From Paratrimastix pyriformis (Eukaryota; Preaxostyla; Paratrimastigidae), in contig JAPMOS010000070.1 of assembly GCA_027972325.1 (NCBI GenBank), forward strand, positions 128,466 through 192,465: a stretch of 64,000 bases of DNA, given 5' to 3'. The notes below the pieces were generated by a model. The model had not been told where the DNA came from, searched no databases, and saw nothing but the letters and a program-made list of their open reading frames with translations. Every line of letters begins with the position of its first letter. Position 1 is the first letter of the stretch. This document shows positions 47,849-59,564 of this stretch, one piece after another. The translations under genes and the position numbers were made by a program.

Positions 47849-48057
47849 TAAAGCCCCAAGAGGTCCTTCCTATGTCGGACCTCCAGCCCCCCCTTTCGCT
47901 CCGCCCCTTTTTCTCCTTCCTCACCCAGGAAGGTAATGATGGAGTTTGCTCTCGTGTTTACACCAAAACCGCATCTTTAAAGATAATTAAAATTTTGATA
48001 ATATCCCCGGCATAGGGCTCGCTACTCCCGCTTTCTTTGCGGTTTTCGCACACTTTC
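47849..48057. other. AT-richer segment before LINE ORF1
   Basis: Contains an AT-rich stretch at ~47975-48005, unlike its GC-rich surroundings. It could be the 5' UTR of the retroelement; its left boundary is not defined. Confidence 0.3.
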
Positions 48058-49894
48058 ATGTCTACACCACTGTCTGTGTCTACGGCCGCCGACGACCACC
48101 TCCTGGCTGCCCTCGAGAAAGGGGCAGAAAAGAAGCAGCGCACGCACAAGAAGGCTGCCCTCAAGAAGCCGGGTGCACCTGGTGCGTCAGCTGCGGAGCC
48201 CATGGAGCTGGACGAGTCGGCTGGATCTTTGGCCCCTTCGGGGCCTGCGCCTCAAGGGCAAGCGCCTGTGGCTGGCGAGGCTGCGGGGTCTTCAGGCTCT
48301 GGGGAGGAGTCAGGTGCTGCTGCTCCTACTTCGGCGCCCGCCTCTCTGGGTGCTTCGACTTCTTCTGGTGCTGTGGCCTCTCCTGGGTTGGGTGCGGCCC
48401 CAAGTGGCAGTTTGGTTTCTTCTTCAAGTGCGGCCCCTTTTTCGGTGCCGTCCAAGGAGGCGCTCGCTATTATTGCGGCTGCAATGCCACCTTTTCAACG
48501 AGGTCTGTGTCATCAATCACATGCACACGCACTCACTGTACCCGGTCCGATAGCCTCGGCTCCTTCTGCGAGCGGGGTACCAGACTGTGGAGAGCCGGAA
48601 GAACCTGAAGAGGATGCGGAGAAATCTGTGTCTTCGGAGGATGACCTTCCAGCAGATCGTTTTGCCCCGGCGGCGCAGGGCGAAGTACCCGAGAGCGTTC
48701 GGCTCTGGGTGGGAAGAGGCAGGGAGGCTCTGACAAGAGCTCCCTTGGCCAAGGGTCTGGCCCCGGTCCTACCGACCTGGAAAGTGTTTGAATTTGGGAT
48801 CTTCGCCTTTTCTATTGGCCAATTGACGATGTCTTCTGAGACTCATTCTGTTGAAGATGCTGGTGTGGTTCCTTTGACGCTGGAAAGTGTTGAGGCTGAA
48901 GCCAATCGCCAAAGAATGGAGGCGGCTGGTAAAAAAAGAGTGGCTGAAAAGAGCCAGGCCGAGGAGCAGGGTGAAAAGAAGGAAAAAGTTTTGGTCTGTG
49001 CTAATTGGATAGTGGCTTTCCTACCGAAAGTCCGCCTATCAAGGATGTTCGTTGGGCTCATCTTGGGTCTTTGTTTGTCAATTGCCTTCTGTGAACTACA
49101 GGCTGAGACAATGAGATTTGCTATTAAATTCGAGCCAAGTGCTGTGCAATTTAGCTGGTACGAACTTGAATGCCAGCTTCGTGAGATCCTTGGCGATGCT
49201 CGCGTTCAACAAGGCCTGGAAGAAGGAACTTTTGGCGTGACGTGTCTGAGACCCGATGCCGCGGAGATTCTTGGAGCTTTTGCAAGTCGGAATCAGGCCG
49301 TTCTGACTGATCTGGGAAGTGAATGCGAGCGGCCGGCCCCAGCTGTGACCTTTATTACAATGAGGGCTCATCTGGGTGGATTGCCCCTGGAAGCTAAAGA
49401 AGAGGAGGTTCGCCAATGGTTGCGTGAAGCGAACCCGAGCGCGCAGTGTCTGCTCGCAATCGCTGACTTACTGATTGCCCCCCCCTGTAGTTTGGGTCAA
49501 GCCTGCTCGCCAGCCGGGTGCATGGCGTGTGTCTGTGACAAGCGCGGCGGGACAGCCCCACATCCCGGAATTCTTCCGAGACAAGCGCATCGTACAGATC
49601 GCCCCCGGGGAGGATCGGCCTCTCCGGGCGGACCATCGTTTGGCCTTCATTCGTGCGGCCGGTGTCGAGTGGCCTCAGCAGATGCAGGAGTACCTCAAGA
49701 ACCGCCACATTGTGGTAGAGGTCTCCGCTATTTGGAGATCAGAAGTGGCTTGGTCAACTGGTCGGTGGGACGGGACGTTCTGTGTCATGGCAACCCCGGA
49801 GCAGCGGGAGGCCATCGACGCTTTGAAGCGGGAGTCGCGCCCCCGTGTGGTGAAGGTGTCGGTGGGGGTGAATGCGGGGAAGAAGTTCAAGTAA
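48058..49894 (+). CDS. LINE ORF1-like protein
   Basis: Starts at ATG 48058 (MSTPLSVSTAADDHLLAALE) and ends FKAGKKFK-like at TAA 49892-49894. The N-terminal ~230 residues are basic, then Ala/Ser/Gly/Pro-rich. The conserved part begins WKVFEFGIFAFSIGQL, with a charged coiled-coil-like stretch (VEAEANRQRMEAAGKKRVAE). After it come FAIKFEPSAVQFSWYELECQ and, after another frame change, PQQMQEYLKNRHIVVEV and FCVMATPEQREAIDALK. At least two introns are likely (GTTTTGG...CTACAG near 48989-49100, and one near 49455-49490). Position upstream of an ORF2 and duplication with it suggest an RNA-binding ORF1 role; no domain was recognised. Confidence 0.5.
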
Positions 49895-50401
49895 TGGTTG
49901 GGGGGCTGTGTTCCTCTTCCACCCTTTTGTGTTCTCGCTCCTGGGACATGCGTGTGGAAAGAAACTGCCTTCTATTGGAAAGGCGTGGGGAGGAGAGTGG
50001 CTGGCGGGGGGTGCAATCGAATGAAGGAAAAAGAAGGTGGAGTGGGGGTAGAACTGGAGAAGGTATTGCAAAGACAGGAAGTGATATGTGTATGGTGTTG
50101 TTAGACTTTCGGTAAAAAAACGGAAATGGGTGCAAACAGTGGAATTGTGTGTAAACAGCGGAAATGAACCCGAATGGACGAAATCAGCGCAAACAGTGGA
50201 AAACGGTGGAAACAGACGAAATTTGTGAAAAAGTCAGTTTTTTTTGTGCAAACGGAAACGAAACGAAAAAAAAACGAAACGAACAAGAAAACGAAACGAA
50301 CGAAAAACCAAACGAACGAAAACGAAGTCGAACGGAGAAAGTCGGACAGAACCGTGGTTGGGATGTTTCCCCGCTTTCGGGCGAATGGCTCCTGTGTGTG
50401 T

Positions 50402-50535
<134 letters not shown>

Positions 50536-50560
50536 GGGAGGTGGGGTAGGGGAGGGGGGC

Positions 50561-51483
50561 TCACCAATCCAGATAGATTGAACGACTCGCTTGAGTGGGT
50601 TCCAGGTAATTCCAGATATTAACCACGTTGCAGACAACCAAAAGAGCGGGCTTATGCAAAAAAAGTCTGTTCCTCCAAGGACTTGAGAAAGCGGAGAAGG
50701 ACTTGACTCTGGAGAAGTAGTGTTCTACATTGGCACGAACCATCCGATGCCGAAAGTTGTGTTGTTGATCAGCATCCGTGAGTTCACCACCCGGTGCTCG
50801 TTTCTTCGGCAAGACTGCCCGGCGGAACCCCACGTACCCCAAGTCCGCGACCACCTCCTCGCCTGGTTGAAGTGCAGTGTCAAGGTCGGCCACGATTGTG
50901 CTGTCGTGGGCTGCGCCACGGACAGGCCCATTGATCCAGACGCACAGGCCATCCTCGAGCCTGGTTGCAAATTCGTACTGATGGAGTGGAGGTGACACAT
51001 GAGGTTTTTGGCGATAGGCTGACCTTGATGCCGTGAAAATGATGTTTCCCTGAGTAGAACAGTCGTTGCCCGTGGAGAGGGCGCCGAATTTCAAATTCAG
51101 AACAGTCAATCGCGGTCAGAGCAGCCCGATATGGTTCGGCTTGTGGAGGAACTTGTTGAAACCTCCGTTCGAAGTCGATTTCTTTTAAAGATTCGCGAGA
51201 ACGAAAATTGAGCTCTGGATCCGGCACCTGTAGGTTTTGGGGTGACTCTCATGATTAATGCTCCCACTTCTTCTTTGGGGTAGACTTCAAAAAGGAATAT
51301 TCAAGAGCAATTCGATGGATCCAGACCTTTCAAAAAAAAGAGAACTTCGAGCAAATTCGAAAGAGGGAAGCGATATTTGCGGATAATAAAATCACAACAA
51401 AACGGAGGAATACCAAAGTAGGCCCTGAATTGGGTTTCCGATTTCACACCCCAGAAAGAACGGGATCGCACGAGAGAATTCAT
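50561..51483 (-). CDS. DDE transposase (PIF/Harbinger, DDE_Tnp_4-like)
   Basis: From ATG 51483-51481 to TGA 50563-50561. Exon 1 is FWGVKSETQFRAYFGIPPF, FPLSNLLEVLFFLK; a GTCTG intron follows, with its acceptor before VPDPELNFRSRES. The catalytic region has ALTAIDCSEFEIRRP (first Asp), YSGKHHFHGIK, a 46-nt GTCAG intron, YEFATRLEDGLCVWINGPV, HDSTIV, EEVVADLGYVG (second Asp) and RANVEHYFSRVKSF (Glu). All three acidic residues are present, and the frame is intact once two introns are removed, so the protein may be functional. The enzyme cuts and joins transposon ends. Confidence 0.8.
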
Positions 51484-51509
51484 GATAGTCTCAATTCCCC
51501 TGGTTAGTG

Positions 51510-51974
51510 ATGGAAGCAAAAAAAGAAGATCAAGATCAAGATCAAGACCGTGAGCAAGAAGAACAAGAAGTCCCCACTATTCAAGATGACGACGAGGATG
51601 ATTCTGACGTCCCGAAAAAACGTCCTCGGGTCTGGGCAGATCTGCCCACACTTTTGATATTCAAAACTTCAACAGCAAAATCGTTGGCAAGTCTCCGAGG
51701 TCAAACAATTGGCCAAATTGGTGCAAAAGGGCCTCACACCAGTCGAAATTCACGATACTGGCCTCTTGAAAAAAAGCCGGAGACAAGTTCTTGACAAACT
51801 GCGGGTTTGTAATGCTTTTGCCTCTTTTCTTCCTTCACGCTATTGCAGACTCTTCGGAAACAAGGATTGCTCTGCGGTGATGACGAAGAAGATACTCAAG
51901 TGCAAGCTCCAGATGAGGAACTCGAAGAGGAAAAGCAGAGGTCACCCGAAAAGAAACCCAAAAAGCGCAAGTGA
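51510..51974 (+). CDS. Myb/SANT-like DNA-binding protein of the transposon
   Basis: ATG 51510, acidic start (EDQDQDQDREQEEQE). A 46-nt intron (GTCTG...ACAG) joins PKKRPR to QNRWQVSEVKQLAKLVQKG, EIHDTGLLKKSRRQVLDKLR, a SANT/Myb-like helix pattern with Trp, Leu and Ser-x-x-x-Val positions. A second intron (GTTTG...GCAG) joins to TLRKQGLLCGDDEEDTQ and the basic end KKPKKRK, then TGA 51972-51974. Harbinger elements usually encode a transposase plus a Myb/SANT partner that helps DNA binding and nuclear import; that role is inferred. It is divergent from the transposase across 26 bp. Confidence 0.65.
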
Positions 51975-51981
51975 AAAAGAG

Positions 51982-52393
51982 ATGTCGAAATCTCAAAAAA
52001 AGAAAATCGAAGTGCAACTCCTAAGAGATCGTGCCAGGACTGAGTTCATAGAAAACGTTGTGAAAGGTCTGTCCCTTCTTCGACTTCTCACCATTCAACA
52101 CTTTGGCAGTCTCCACAAGGAAGCCGCTTGTGTTTCCGCTCGGTTATTATTTTCAAAAGACCGAGCGAACCGTCGGTATCAGAGTTCGGCGAATTCTTGG
52201 CGCTACGTACTCTTTCAGCGCCACCCCCGGTGCAATCAAGGTTACCTGCCGGGTAGATGATGCAACACCAGCACACGAGTTTTCATTTCCAGTCGACCTC
52301 ATCGACACCGCGCACGGCTCCAAAGTGGAGAGCCCTGAAGAATTCGTCGTCTCATTTCCTTTAGTCAGTGCCTCTGCCCCTGTCGAACTATGA
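51982..52393 (+). CDS. Third transposon ORF, unknown function
   Basis: ATG 51982 is 7 nt after the SANT-like stop. It reads MSKSQKKKIEVQLLRDRART, EFIENVVK, then a 43-nt GTCTG intron, then VSTRKPLVFPLGYYFQKTER, TVGIRVRRILGATYSF and DATPAHEFSFPVDLIDTAHG, ending at TGA 52391-52393. About 120 residues, basic start, beta-rich end. I recognise no family. It could be spliced onto the SANT-like gene as a longer C-terminal part. Confidence 0.5.
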
Positions 52394-52565
52394 ATCTTGA
52401 CCGTTCCATTCTTGCGTTGTTCTTTTGGTATCTTGCGTACATCAGGAGGGGCAGTGCCCGCCTCCCGGCCCTCCACACGCACGCACACCCCTCTCGCCGC
52501 CTGCATTTGCATCCGCCCCGCCCATCTCATCTCATTCGCCCCGCCTATCTCTCATTCGCCCCGTG

Positions 52566-52700
52566 CCCTTCTCCGTTTCCGTTTCTGCACTTCTCCGTTT
52601 CCGTTTCTGCACTTCTCCGTTTCCGTTTCTGCACTTCTCCGTTTCCGTTTCTGCACTTCTCCGTTTCCGTTTCTGCACTTCTCCGTTTCCGTTTCTGCAC
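52566..52700. repeat. 22-bp tandem repeat near the transposon right end
   Basis: About six copies of a 22-bp unit containing CTTCTCCGTTTCCGTTTC. Related CGGAAAC/CAAACAG motifs lie near the left end (50115-50340), as in subterminal transposase-binding repeats. Confidence 0.85.
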
Positions 52701-53877
52701 TTTCTCCGATTCGTTCTGTGTCGTTTGCACAAAAAAATCGTCGTTTGCGTCGAAACCGTCGTTTGCACCAAAACTCACAGTTTGCCCCAGAATTCACCGT
52801 TAGCATCCGAATCCCCCATTTGCACCGTTTTACGGCATTTCCGCCGATTTCCGGCATTTCCACCAAAATTACCGGAAGTCTGTTGGATGCAGACGTTGGT
52901 CGAGGAGAATTGGGTCCAGGGTAGTATAAATGGAATTGACCTAGGTGATCAAAAAGGGAGGGGCGAGAAGCGTGGTTGTCTGGGTTGGATAAAGACTGGT
53001 AATGAGAACTGGGAATGCTGGTACGGAGATGGGGAAGACCTCTGGAAGGAGCGATGGGGCCGGTGGTGGACGGGAGAGAGATGGGATCAGGAGGGTTGGC
53101 GGGGGTTGGGATGGCTGTTTTCTCCCGCGCTTTCTGGTGGGCTGAGCGCCCCTACTTTCCAACGGTGGTTGGATGGTGTGCCGGCTTGGTGTGGTGGCTG
53201 CATTGGGTGGCGGCTGCCCTCAGGTTGGTGTGGTATGTCTAGCCGATGCCTCGTTGGTCTGTGGATGGAGGAAGATGGATGGAGAGTTTCTAATCATGCT
53301 TTGATCATAGTCTCCCGGCTGGACAGAGTGCTTTGCCTCGGAGGTGGGCCCTGTCTGGTGTCGGAAATAACTACCGGTTTGTTGGTTGTTGGGACGTCTG
53401 GCAGCGGCTCATCCTTAGAATTTCAGATATCTGGCCCCCTGAGATGCCTGTCTGACCGTCTGGTCAGATGGAAGATCCTTCTCTGGGATGTTGCTGATGC
53501 GGCACGTTCTTTGGGAGTGAGTCTGTCTTTCCGGTATTCTTTTTTGTCATCTTCAGAAACTTGTAGGAATGTGGCCGCTGATTTCGTTGAGGCTGGTCAA
53601 GGGCAGCCTGGCTATTGTTTTGAGCTTTCCTGGAGTGGGGTTGGTCTGTGTGTCCCTTCTTTTCAGTCATCCAATTCCAATGCTGGACTGAGCAGATGGG
53701 AGCTCCAATGCCTGCATCCGCACAAAACCTCCGAATGAATGGGCAACTTTGGACGACGTCTGAAGGTCTGTGTAAGTATTCATTTATTACAGTTTACTCA
53801 GTTTCTGAGATCGATGATCTCGGTAGGACTGGTGGTGACGCTAGGGCCGGTCAAGGGGTCAACGGTCACCTCCCCCC

Positions 53878-56183
53878 GGTCCTACCGACCTGGAAAGTGT
53901 TTGAATTTGGGATCTTCGCCTTTTCTATTGGCCAATTGACGATGTCTTCTGAAACTCATTCTGTTGAAGATGCTGGTGCGGTTCCTCTGACGCTGGAAAG
54001 TGTTGAGGCTGAAGCCAATCGCCAAAGAATGGAGGCGGCTGGTAAAAAAAGAGTGGCCGAAAAGAGCCAGGCCGAGGAGCAGGGTGAAAAGAAGGAAAAA
54101 GTTATGGTCTGTGTTAATTGGATAGTGGCTTTCCTACCGAAAGTCCGCCTATCAAGGATGTTTGTTGGGCTCATCTTGGGTCTTTGTTTGTCAATTGCCT
54201 TCTGTGAATTACAGGCTGAGACAATGAGATTTGCTATTAAATTTGAGCCAAGTGCTGTGCAATTTAGCTGGTACGAACTTGAATGCCAGCTTCGTGAGAT
54301 CCTTGGCGAGGCCCGTGTTCAACAAGGCCTGGAAGAAGGAACTTTGGCGTGACGTGTCTGAGACCCGATGCCGCGGAGATTCTTGGAGCTTTGCAAGTCG
54401 GAATCAGGCCGTCCTGACTGATCTGGGAAGTGAATGTGAGCGGCCGGCCTCAGCTGTGACCTTTGTTACAATGAGGGCTCATCTGGGTGGTTTGCCCTGG
54501 AAGCTAAAGAAGAGGAGGTTCGCCAATGGTTGCGTGAAGCGAACCCGAGTGCGCAGTGTCTGTTCGCAATCGCTGACTTATTGATCGCCACCCCCGGTAG
54601 TTTGGGTCAAGCCTGCTCGCCAGCCGGGTGCATGGCGTGTCTGTGACATGCTCGGTGGGACAGCCCCACATCCCGGAGATCTTCCGGGGCAAGCGCATAG
54701 TACAGATCGCTCCGGGGAGGATCGGCCTCCGGGCGGACCATCGTTTGGCCTTTATTCGTGCGGCCGGTGTCGAGTGGCCGCAGCAGATGCAGGAGTACCT
54801 CAAGAACCACCACATTGTGGTAGAGGTCTCCGATATTTGGAGATCAGAAGTGGCGTGGTCAAGTGGGCGGTGGGACGGGACGTTTTGTGTCATGGCAACC
54901 CCGGAGCAGAGGGAGGCCATCGACGCTTTGAAGCGGAGTCGCGTCCGCGTGTGGTGAAGGTGTCGGTGGGGGTGAATGCGGGGAAGAAGTTCAAGTAAAG
55001 GTTGGGGGCTGTGTTTCTTCCACCCTCTTACGCTCTTGCTCCTGGGACATGCGTGTGGAAAGAAACAGCCTTCTATTGGAATGGCGTGGGAGGAGAGTGG
55101 TTGGCGGGGGGAGCAATCGAATGAAGGAAAAGAAGGTGGAGTGGGGTAAAACTGGAGAAGGTAGTGCAAAGACAGGAAGTGATATGTGTATGGTGCTTTT
55201 GGACGCAGACGGTGGTCGAAGAGAATTGGGTCCACGGTAGGGTAAATGGAATTGGCCTTGTTGATCAAAAAGAGAGGGGCGAGAAGCGTGGTCGTCTGGG
55301 TTGGATAAAGACTGGTAATGAGAACTGGGAATGCTGGTACGGAGAAGGGGAAGACCTCTGGAGGGGGGCGAAGGGGCCGGTGGTGGACGGGAGAGATGGG
55401 ATCAGGAGGGTTGGCGGGGTTGGGATGGCTGTTTTCTCCCGCGTTTTCTGGTGGGCTGAGCGCCCCTACTTTCCAACTGTGGTTGGATGGTGTGCCGGCT
55501 TGGTGTGGTGGCTGCATTGGGTGGCGGCTGCCCTCAGGTTGGTGTGGTATGTCTAGCCGATGTCTCGTTGGTCTGTGGATGGAGGAAGATGGGTGGAGAG
55601 TTTCTAATCATGCTTTGATCATAGTCTCCCGGCTGGACAGAGTGCTTTGCCTCGGAGGTGGGCCCTGTCTGGTGTCGGAAATAACTACCGGTTTGTTGGT
55701 TGTTGGGACGTCTGGCAGCGGCTCATCCTTAGAATTTCAGATATCTGGCCCCCTGAGATGCCTGTCTGACCGTCTGGTCAGATGGAAGATCCTTCTCTGG
55801 GATGTTGCTGATGCGGCACGTTCTTTGGGAGAGAGTCTGTCTTTCCGGTATTCTTTTTTGTCATCTTTAGAAACTTTTAGGAATGTGGCCGCTGATCTTG
55901 GTAGGGCTGGTCAAGGGCAGTCTGGTTATTGTTTTGAGCTTTCCTGGAATGGGGTTGGTCTGTGTGTACCTTTTTTTTCAGTCATCCAATTCCAATACTG
56001 GACTGAGCAGATGGGAGCTCCAATGCCTGCATCTGCACAAAACCTCCGAAGGAATGGGCAACTTTGGACGACGTCTGAAGGTCTGTGTAAGTTTTCATTT
56101 ATTACAGTTTACTCATTTTCTGAGATCGATGATCTCGGTAGGACTGGTGGTGACGCTAGGGCCGGTCAAGGGGTCAACGGTCA
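53878..56183 (+). repeat. LINE internal tandem unit, copy 2
   Basis: Same unit as 48765-53868, but uninterrupted. Its ORF1 part is frameshifted by losses in T runs (GAACTTTGG for GAACTTTTGG near 54343, GAGCTTTGC for GAGCTTTTGC near 54390), so only copy 1 keeps the frame there. Confidence 0.85.
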
Positions 56184-56368
56184 AACCAGGACCCCCTTAA
56201 CACCCGCAGCGGTTCCTGCGGGTGCTGGAGAGGAGGGGGCCGCTGTGCTACGTCGGCGGGATGCCCTAGGGATCGTTACCCCTGGGGTGGCCAGAGAGAG
56301 GGTCGAGGACAACCTGGCTAAAATGTGGCAGGCAAACCTCACCGAGTGGTACGAGGAAAACCCCGATG

Positions 56369-56640
56369 GGGACAACCTCAAGAAGGAGGAAAACCCTGCC
56401 GTAGGGGACAACCTCAAGAAGGAGGAAAACCCCGCCGTCGGGGACAACCTCAAGAAGGAGGAAAACCCCGCCGTCGGGGACAACCTCAAGGGGCATCGCT
56501 GGGCGCCATCGGCTGGGTGGGGGACGGACACGGAGGAGGAAAACCCCAAGGGGGACAACCTCAAGAAGGAGGAAAACCCCGCTGAAGGGGACAACCTCAA
56601 GAAGGAGGGAAACCCCGCTGAAGGGGACAACCTCATGAGG
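56369..56640 (+). repeat. 36-bp coding minisatellite (GDNLKKEENPAV)
   Basis: Six or seven imperfect copies of a 36-bp unit encoding GDNLKKEENPAV/AE, in the open frame 55318-57027 that forms the start of ORF2. One unit is replaced by a short unique insert (GHRWAPSAGWGTDT). The repeat gives a highly charged linker. Confidence 0.9.
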
Positions 56641-57027
56641 GAAGGAGCAGAGGAGAACCCCGACTTTGGGGAAAACCTTGATGGTGGGATGGAGGACCAT
56701 GCCGGGGATGGGAATGCGTCACAGGCTGGCGACATCGGGGGCATACTACTTTGGCTCAGGTGGCTGGGGCTGGCTTCCTTTTTGTTTACGGTCTGTGCGA
56801 ATGTTTTCCTTGTTGCTGTTTGCCTTGTAGACTCCTTTGAGTTTCGGCAGTGCTCTTGGGACAGGGAGGTTTGGAAAGGGAGACTGGCTCGGATATCATG
56901 GATGCGAGTGATAATGTACGCTTGGGGGGACTTGGATGGTCTAGCATGCCAGGCCAATTGGAATTTTATTGTTGACCGATTAAAGAGATGGGTGGGGATG
57001 AAGGAGGGTGGAAAAGGGGTGGGCTGA

Positions 57028-58296
57028 CATTGACTTGGCTGAATTTTTGAAAAGCTGGTTGGGTTGGTTGAGTTTTATTGTAATGACGATGACATCGGTA
57101 AAAGATTGGAGGCGGTGGGGAGCAGGATTGCTATGGAGGTGGAAATGGAGTGGGGGAGGTGATGGAGAGCTGGAGGATGGTAATGGGGCGGAATGTATAG
57201 AGGAATAGTTAATGTCACTGGCCACCGGTGCTGGATCAGCACGGCCTCCAGGTGGTTGAGGCGGCTGGGGGTGGGGAGTTGTACGAGATATTGCGGGAGG
57301 TCATGGGACCCCGGAGTGGGAAGATGGGGTGTGGAGGGAGGGAACCAGGGGTTTGGACGAAGGGCAGGATGGGGAAGCGGAGGAGGCCCTCGTTGAATTG
57401 TTGCGGAGGTCTGGGATCGCGGCAAAGGTAACTGTGGAAGTAGAGGACACATGTCAGGAGTGTGAGCTTATGAGCAGCGGAACGGAGAGAGAGAGAAGCG
57501 ATCTAACGGTGAGATTGGAGCGGGATCTGGAGAAAATGAGTGACGCTGTGGGAAGGGTGATCCTTTCAAATCAGAGGATACGAAAAGGTGCCCTGGGTGT
57601 GGGGTGGATCGTTGGCATGCGAGGGAGGAGCGGGTGGTGGGAACAGAGGGTGTTATGGTCGTCCAAGTGACGCGGGGTAGGGAAGGGATGGTTGATAAGA
57701 GGCAATGGAGGGTCCAGCCGGATGTGGTGGAAGTGGGCGGTAAGGTGTACCATGGTAGCGGTGGCGGAGTTTTGTGGGAGAAGGGGGTGGGCGACACTGG
57801 GTGGCGGTCAAAAAGATTGGAGACCAATGGTGGAGGTTTAATGACAGCAGGGTCGGAGAAGTTGGGGAAGAGGAAGCAGGTCATGGAGATGTGTTCCTGT
57901 ATGTGGAGGGGCAGGAAAAGGCTTCGAAGATGAGGAAGTCGGCCCTGGGTCCGGCGTTCGGAGGTGTGAAGATGCAGATGGGAGGTGGGAAGGCTGGGGA
58001 GCGGGGATGGGCCGGGGCGGAGCAGTGCATGGGGTGGGTGTGGGGCCTATCTGCAGGGGATAGTTACCCGGAAGTCAGGGTGCCTGCGGGGGGAGGGGAA
58101 GGGTGAAGGCGCGGAGAAGGAAGGGAAAAGGGATGCGCAGAGGAAGAAGAGGCAAAAGCGAAAATGCTGGATATTGAGCGGGTGTATGATGAGAAGGCGG
58201 AGGCGGAAGAATTTTGTGGGGTGGAAAAGTGGTGCTGCGAAAAAGGAGGCTAACTTGAGGGCGGGGCTGCCGGGGAAAGAGGAGGATCGGGTGAGG
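57028..58296 (+). pseudogene. Frameshifted ORF2 N-terminal region
   Basis: Purine-rich sequence with several short overlapping frames (for example EALVELLRRSGIAAKVTVEV near 57400, with a CQEC pair). No frame is continuous and no domain was recognised. It connects the charged N-terminus with the endonuclease. Confidence 0.4.
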
Positions 58297-59034
58297 GTGG
58301 TCGGATGGAATGTGCGGGGCTGGGCTCGGAATGGAAAAAGAAAAATGTAGAAGATTTGCTAAAGGTGGGTCGAACGGACATAGCGCTCTTGCAGGAGACG
58401 AAAGGAACGAGGGACAACAAGGAGTTTTGCAGGAAAATGGATGAAGGGTGGTGCTGGAGGAGCTCTGTGGCGGAGGAGTCTGTTAAGAGGCACCCGAGAG
58501 GGGGGTGATGATTGGGTATAGAAAAACATTGCAAGTGGCAGTGCGAAAGATTACGGAGGTGATTCCTGGTTATCTCATGTTTATGGACTGGACGGAGGGG
58601 AAGAATCAGATGAGACTCATCAACATGTATTTTCCTACTGGAGACGGAGAGGCGAACGTGAGGGTAAGGAGTGTGATCTTGGAGCGGTTGGAGGAGTGTG
58701 TGGCGGGGGGCGTCGGATGGGAGAGGAGTCGTGGTGTACACAGATGCGAACGGATGGGCTAAGGAAGGAGGGGAGCAAGAGAAACTGGGATTGTATGATG
58801 TGGCGAAGATGGTTGGGAAGGCGGGGAGATAACTTTATCCGGAGCCGGAAGGGTGGGACGGTGGCGAAAGAGGAAGAGCATGAAGGGAAGGGGAGGGCCC
58901 GGTTGGATTTAGGTCTGTCGACGCAGGGGACAATGGGGAGGGTGCTGGACAATTTGTTTGTTTGGCGGAATGATGAGATTCAGTGGCAGGCGGTCACGGA
59001 TCACCACATGATTGTAACGGATCTCCGAAACATG
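58297..59034 (+). pseudogene. APE-type endonuclease domain of the LINE, frameshifted
   Basis: Fragments in three frames follow the exonuclease-endonuclease-phosphatase fold: VVGWNVRG, KKNVEDLLKVGRTDIALLQE with the metal-binding LQET, YLMFMDW, YTDANGWA, RLDLGLSTQG, and the terminal DHHMIV with His. Breaks near 58317 and 58500 each look like one base missing from a G run. Nicks target DNA in the active family. Confidence 0.6.
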
Positions 59035-59564
59035 GCGCCTTCTGCGGTGAAAATGGCACGGAGGAAGGTGGCCATCTGCCCTTCCCGGACGGAGGTGGAG
59101 GCACTGTTGCGGGACAAGAAGAAGGAGGAGTATGATGTTATGGTTGGGAAAATGGAAAAGTACCGTGGGAAGGTTGCGCAAATGTTGCGAGAGGCAGCTG
59201 TGAAGGGGGAGGAGCCATCATTTGAACAGATGAGTGAGTTTCTTCGGGTGACAGCTGGCTGCGTTTTCGGCTATAGGGATGTGATGAATACGGATCGAGA
59301 TTTTGAGCCTTTCAGGATAAAGAAATTGAGGAGGAGAGCGCTGGCGGAGGAGGACTTGAGTAAGAGGAAGGAGATGTTGAAACAGCTGGCGAAGATGAGG
59401 TCGGTGCATTATGGTAAGAGAGATAGGGCATTGGAGGGAAAGCGCAAGCGTATCTATAAGGGTATCATGACGGATGGCGCGGCGCCAATCACAACCTACG
59501 TGACTCGAAATGCGGAGGGGAAGATGGACAGGGTGGTGTCGGACCCGGCGGAGGTTAAGAGGGG

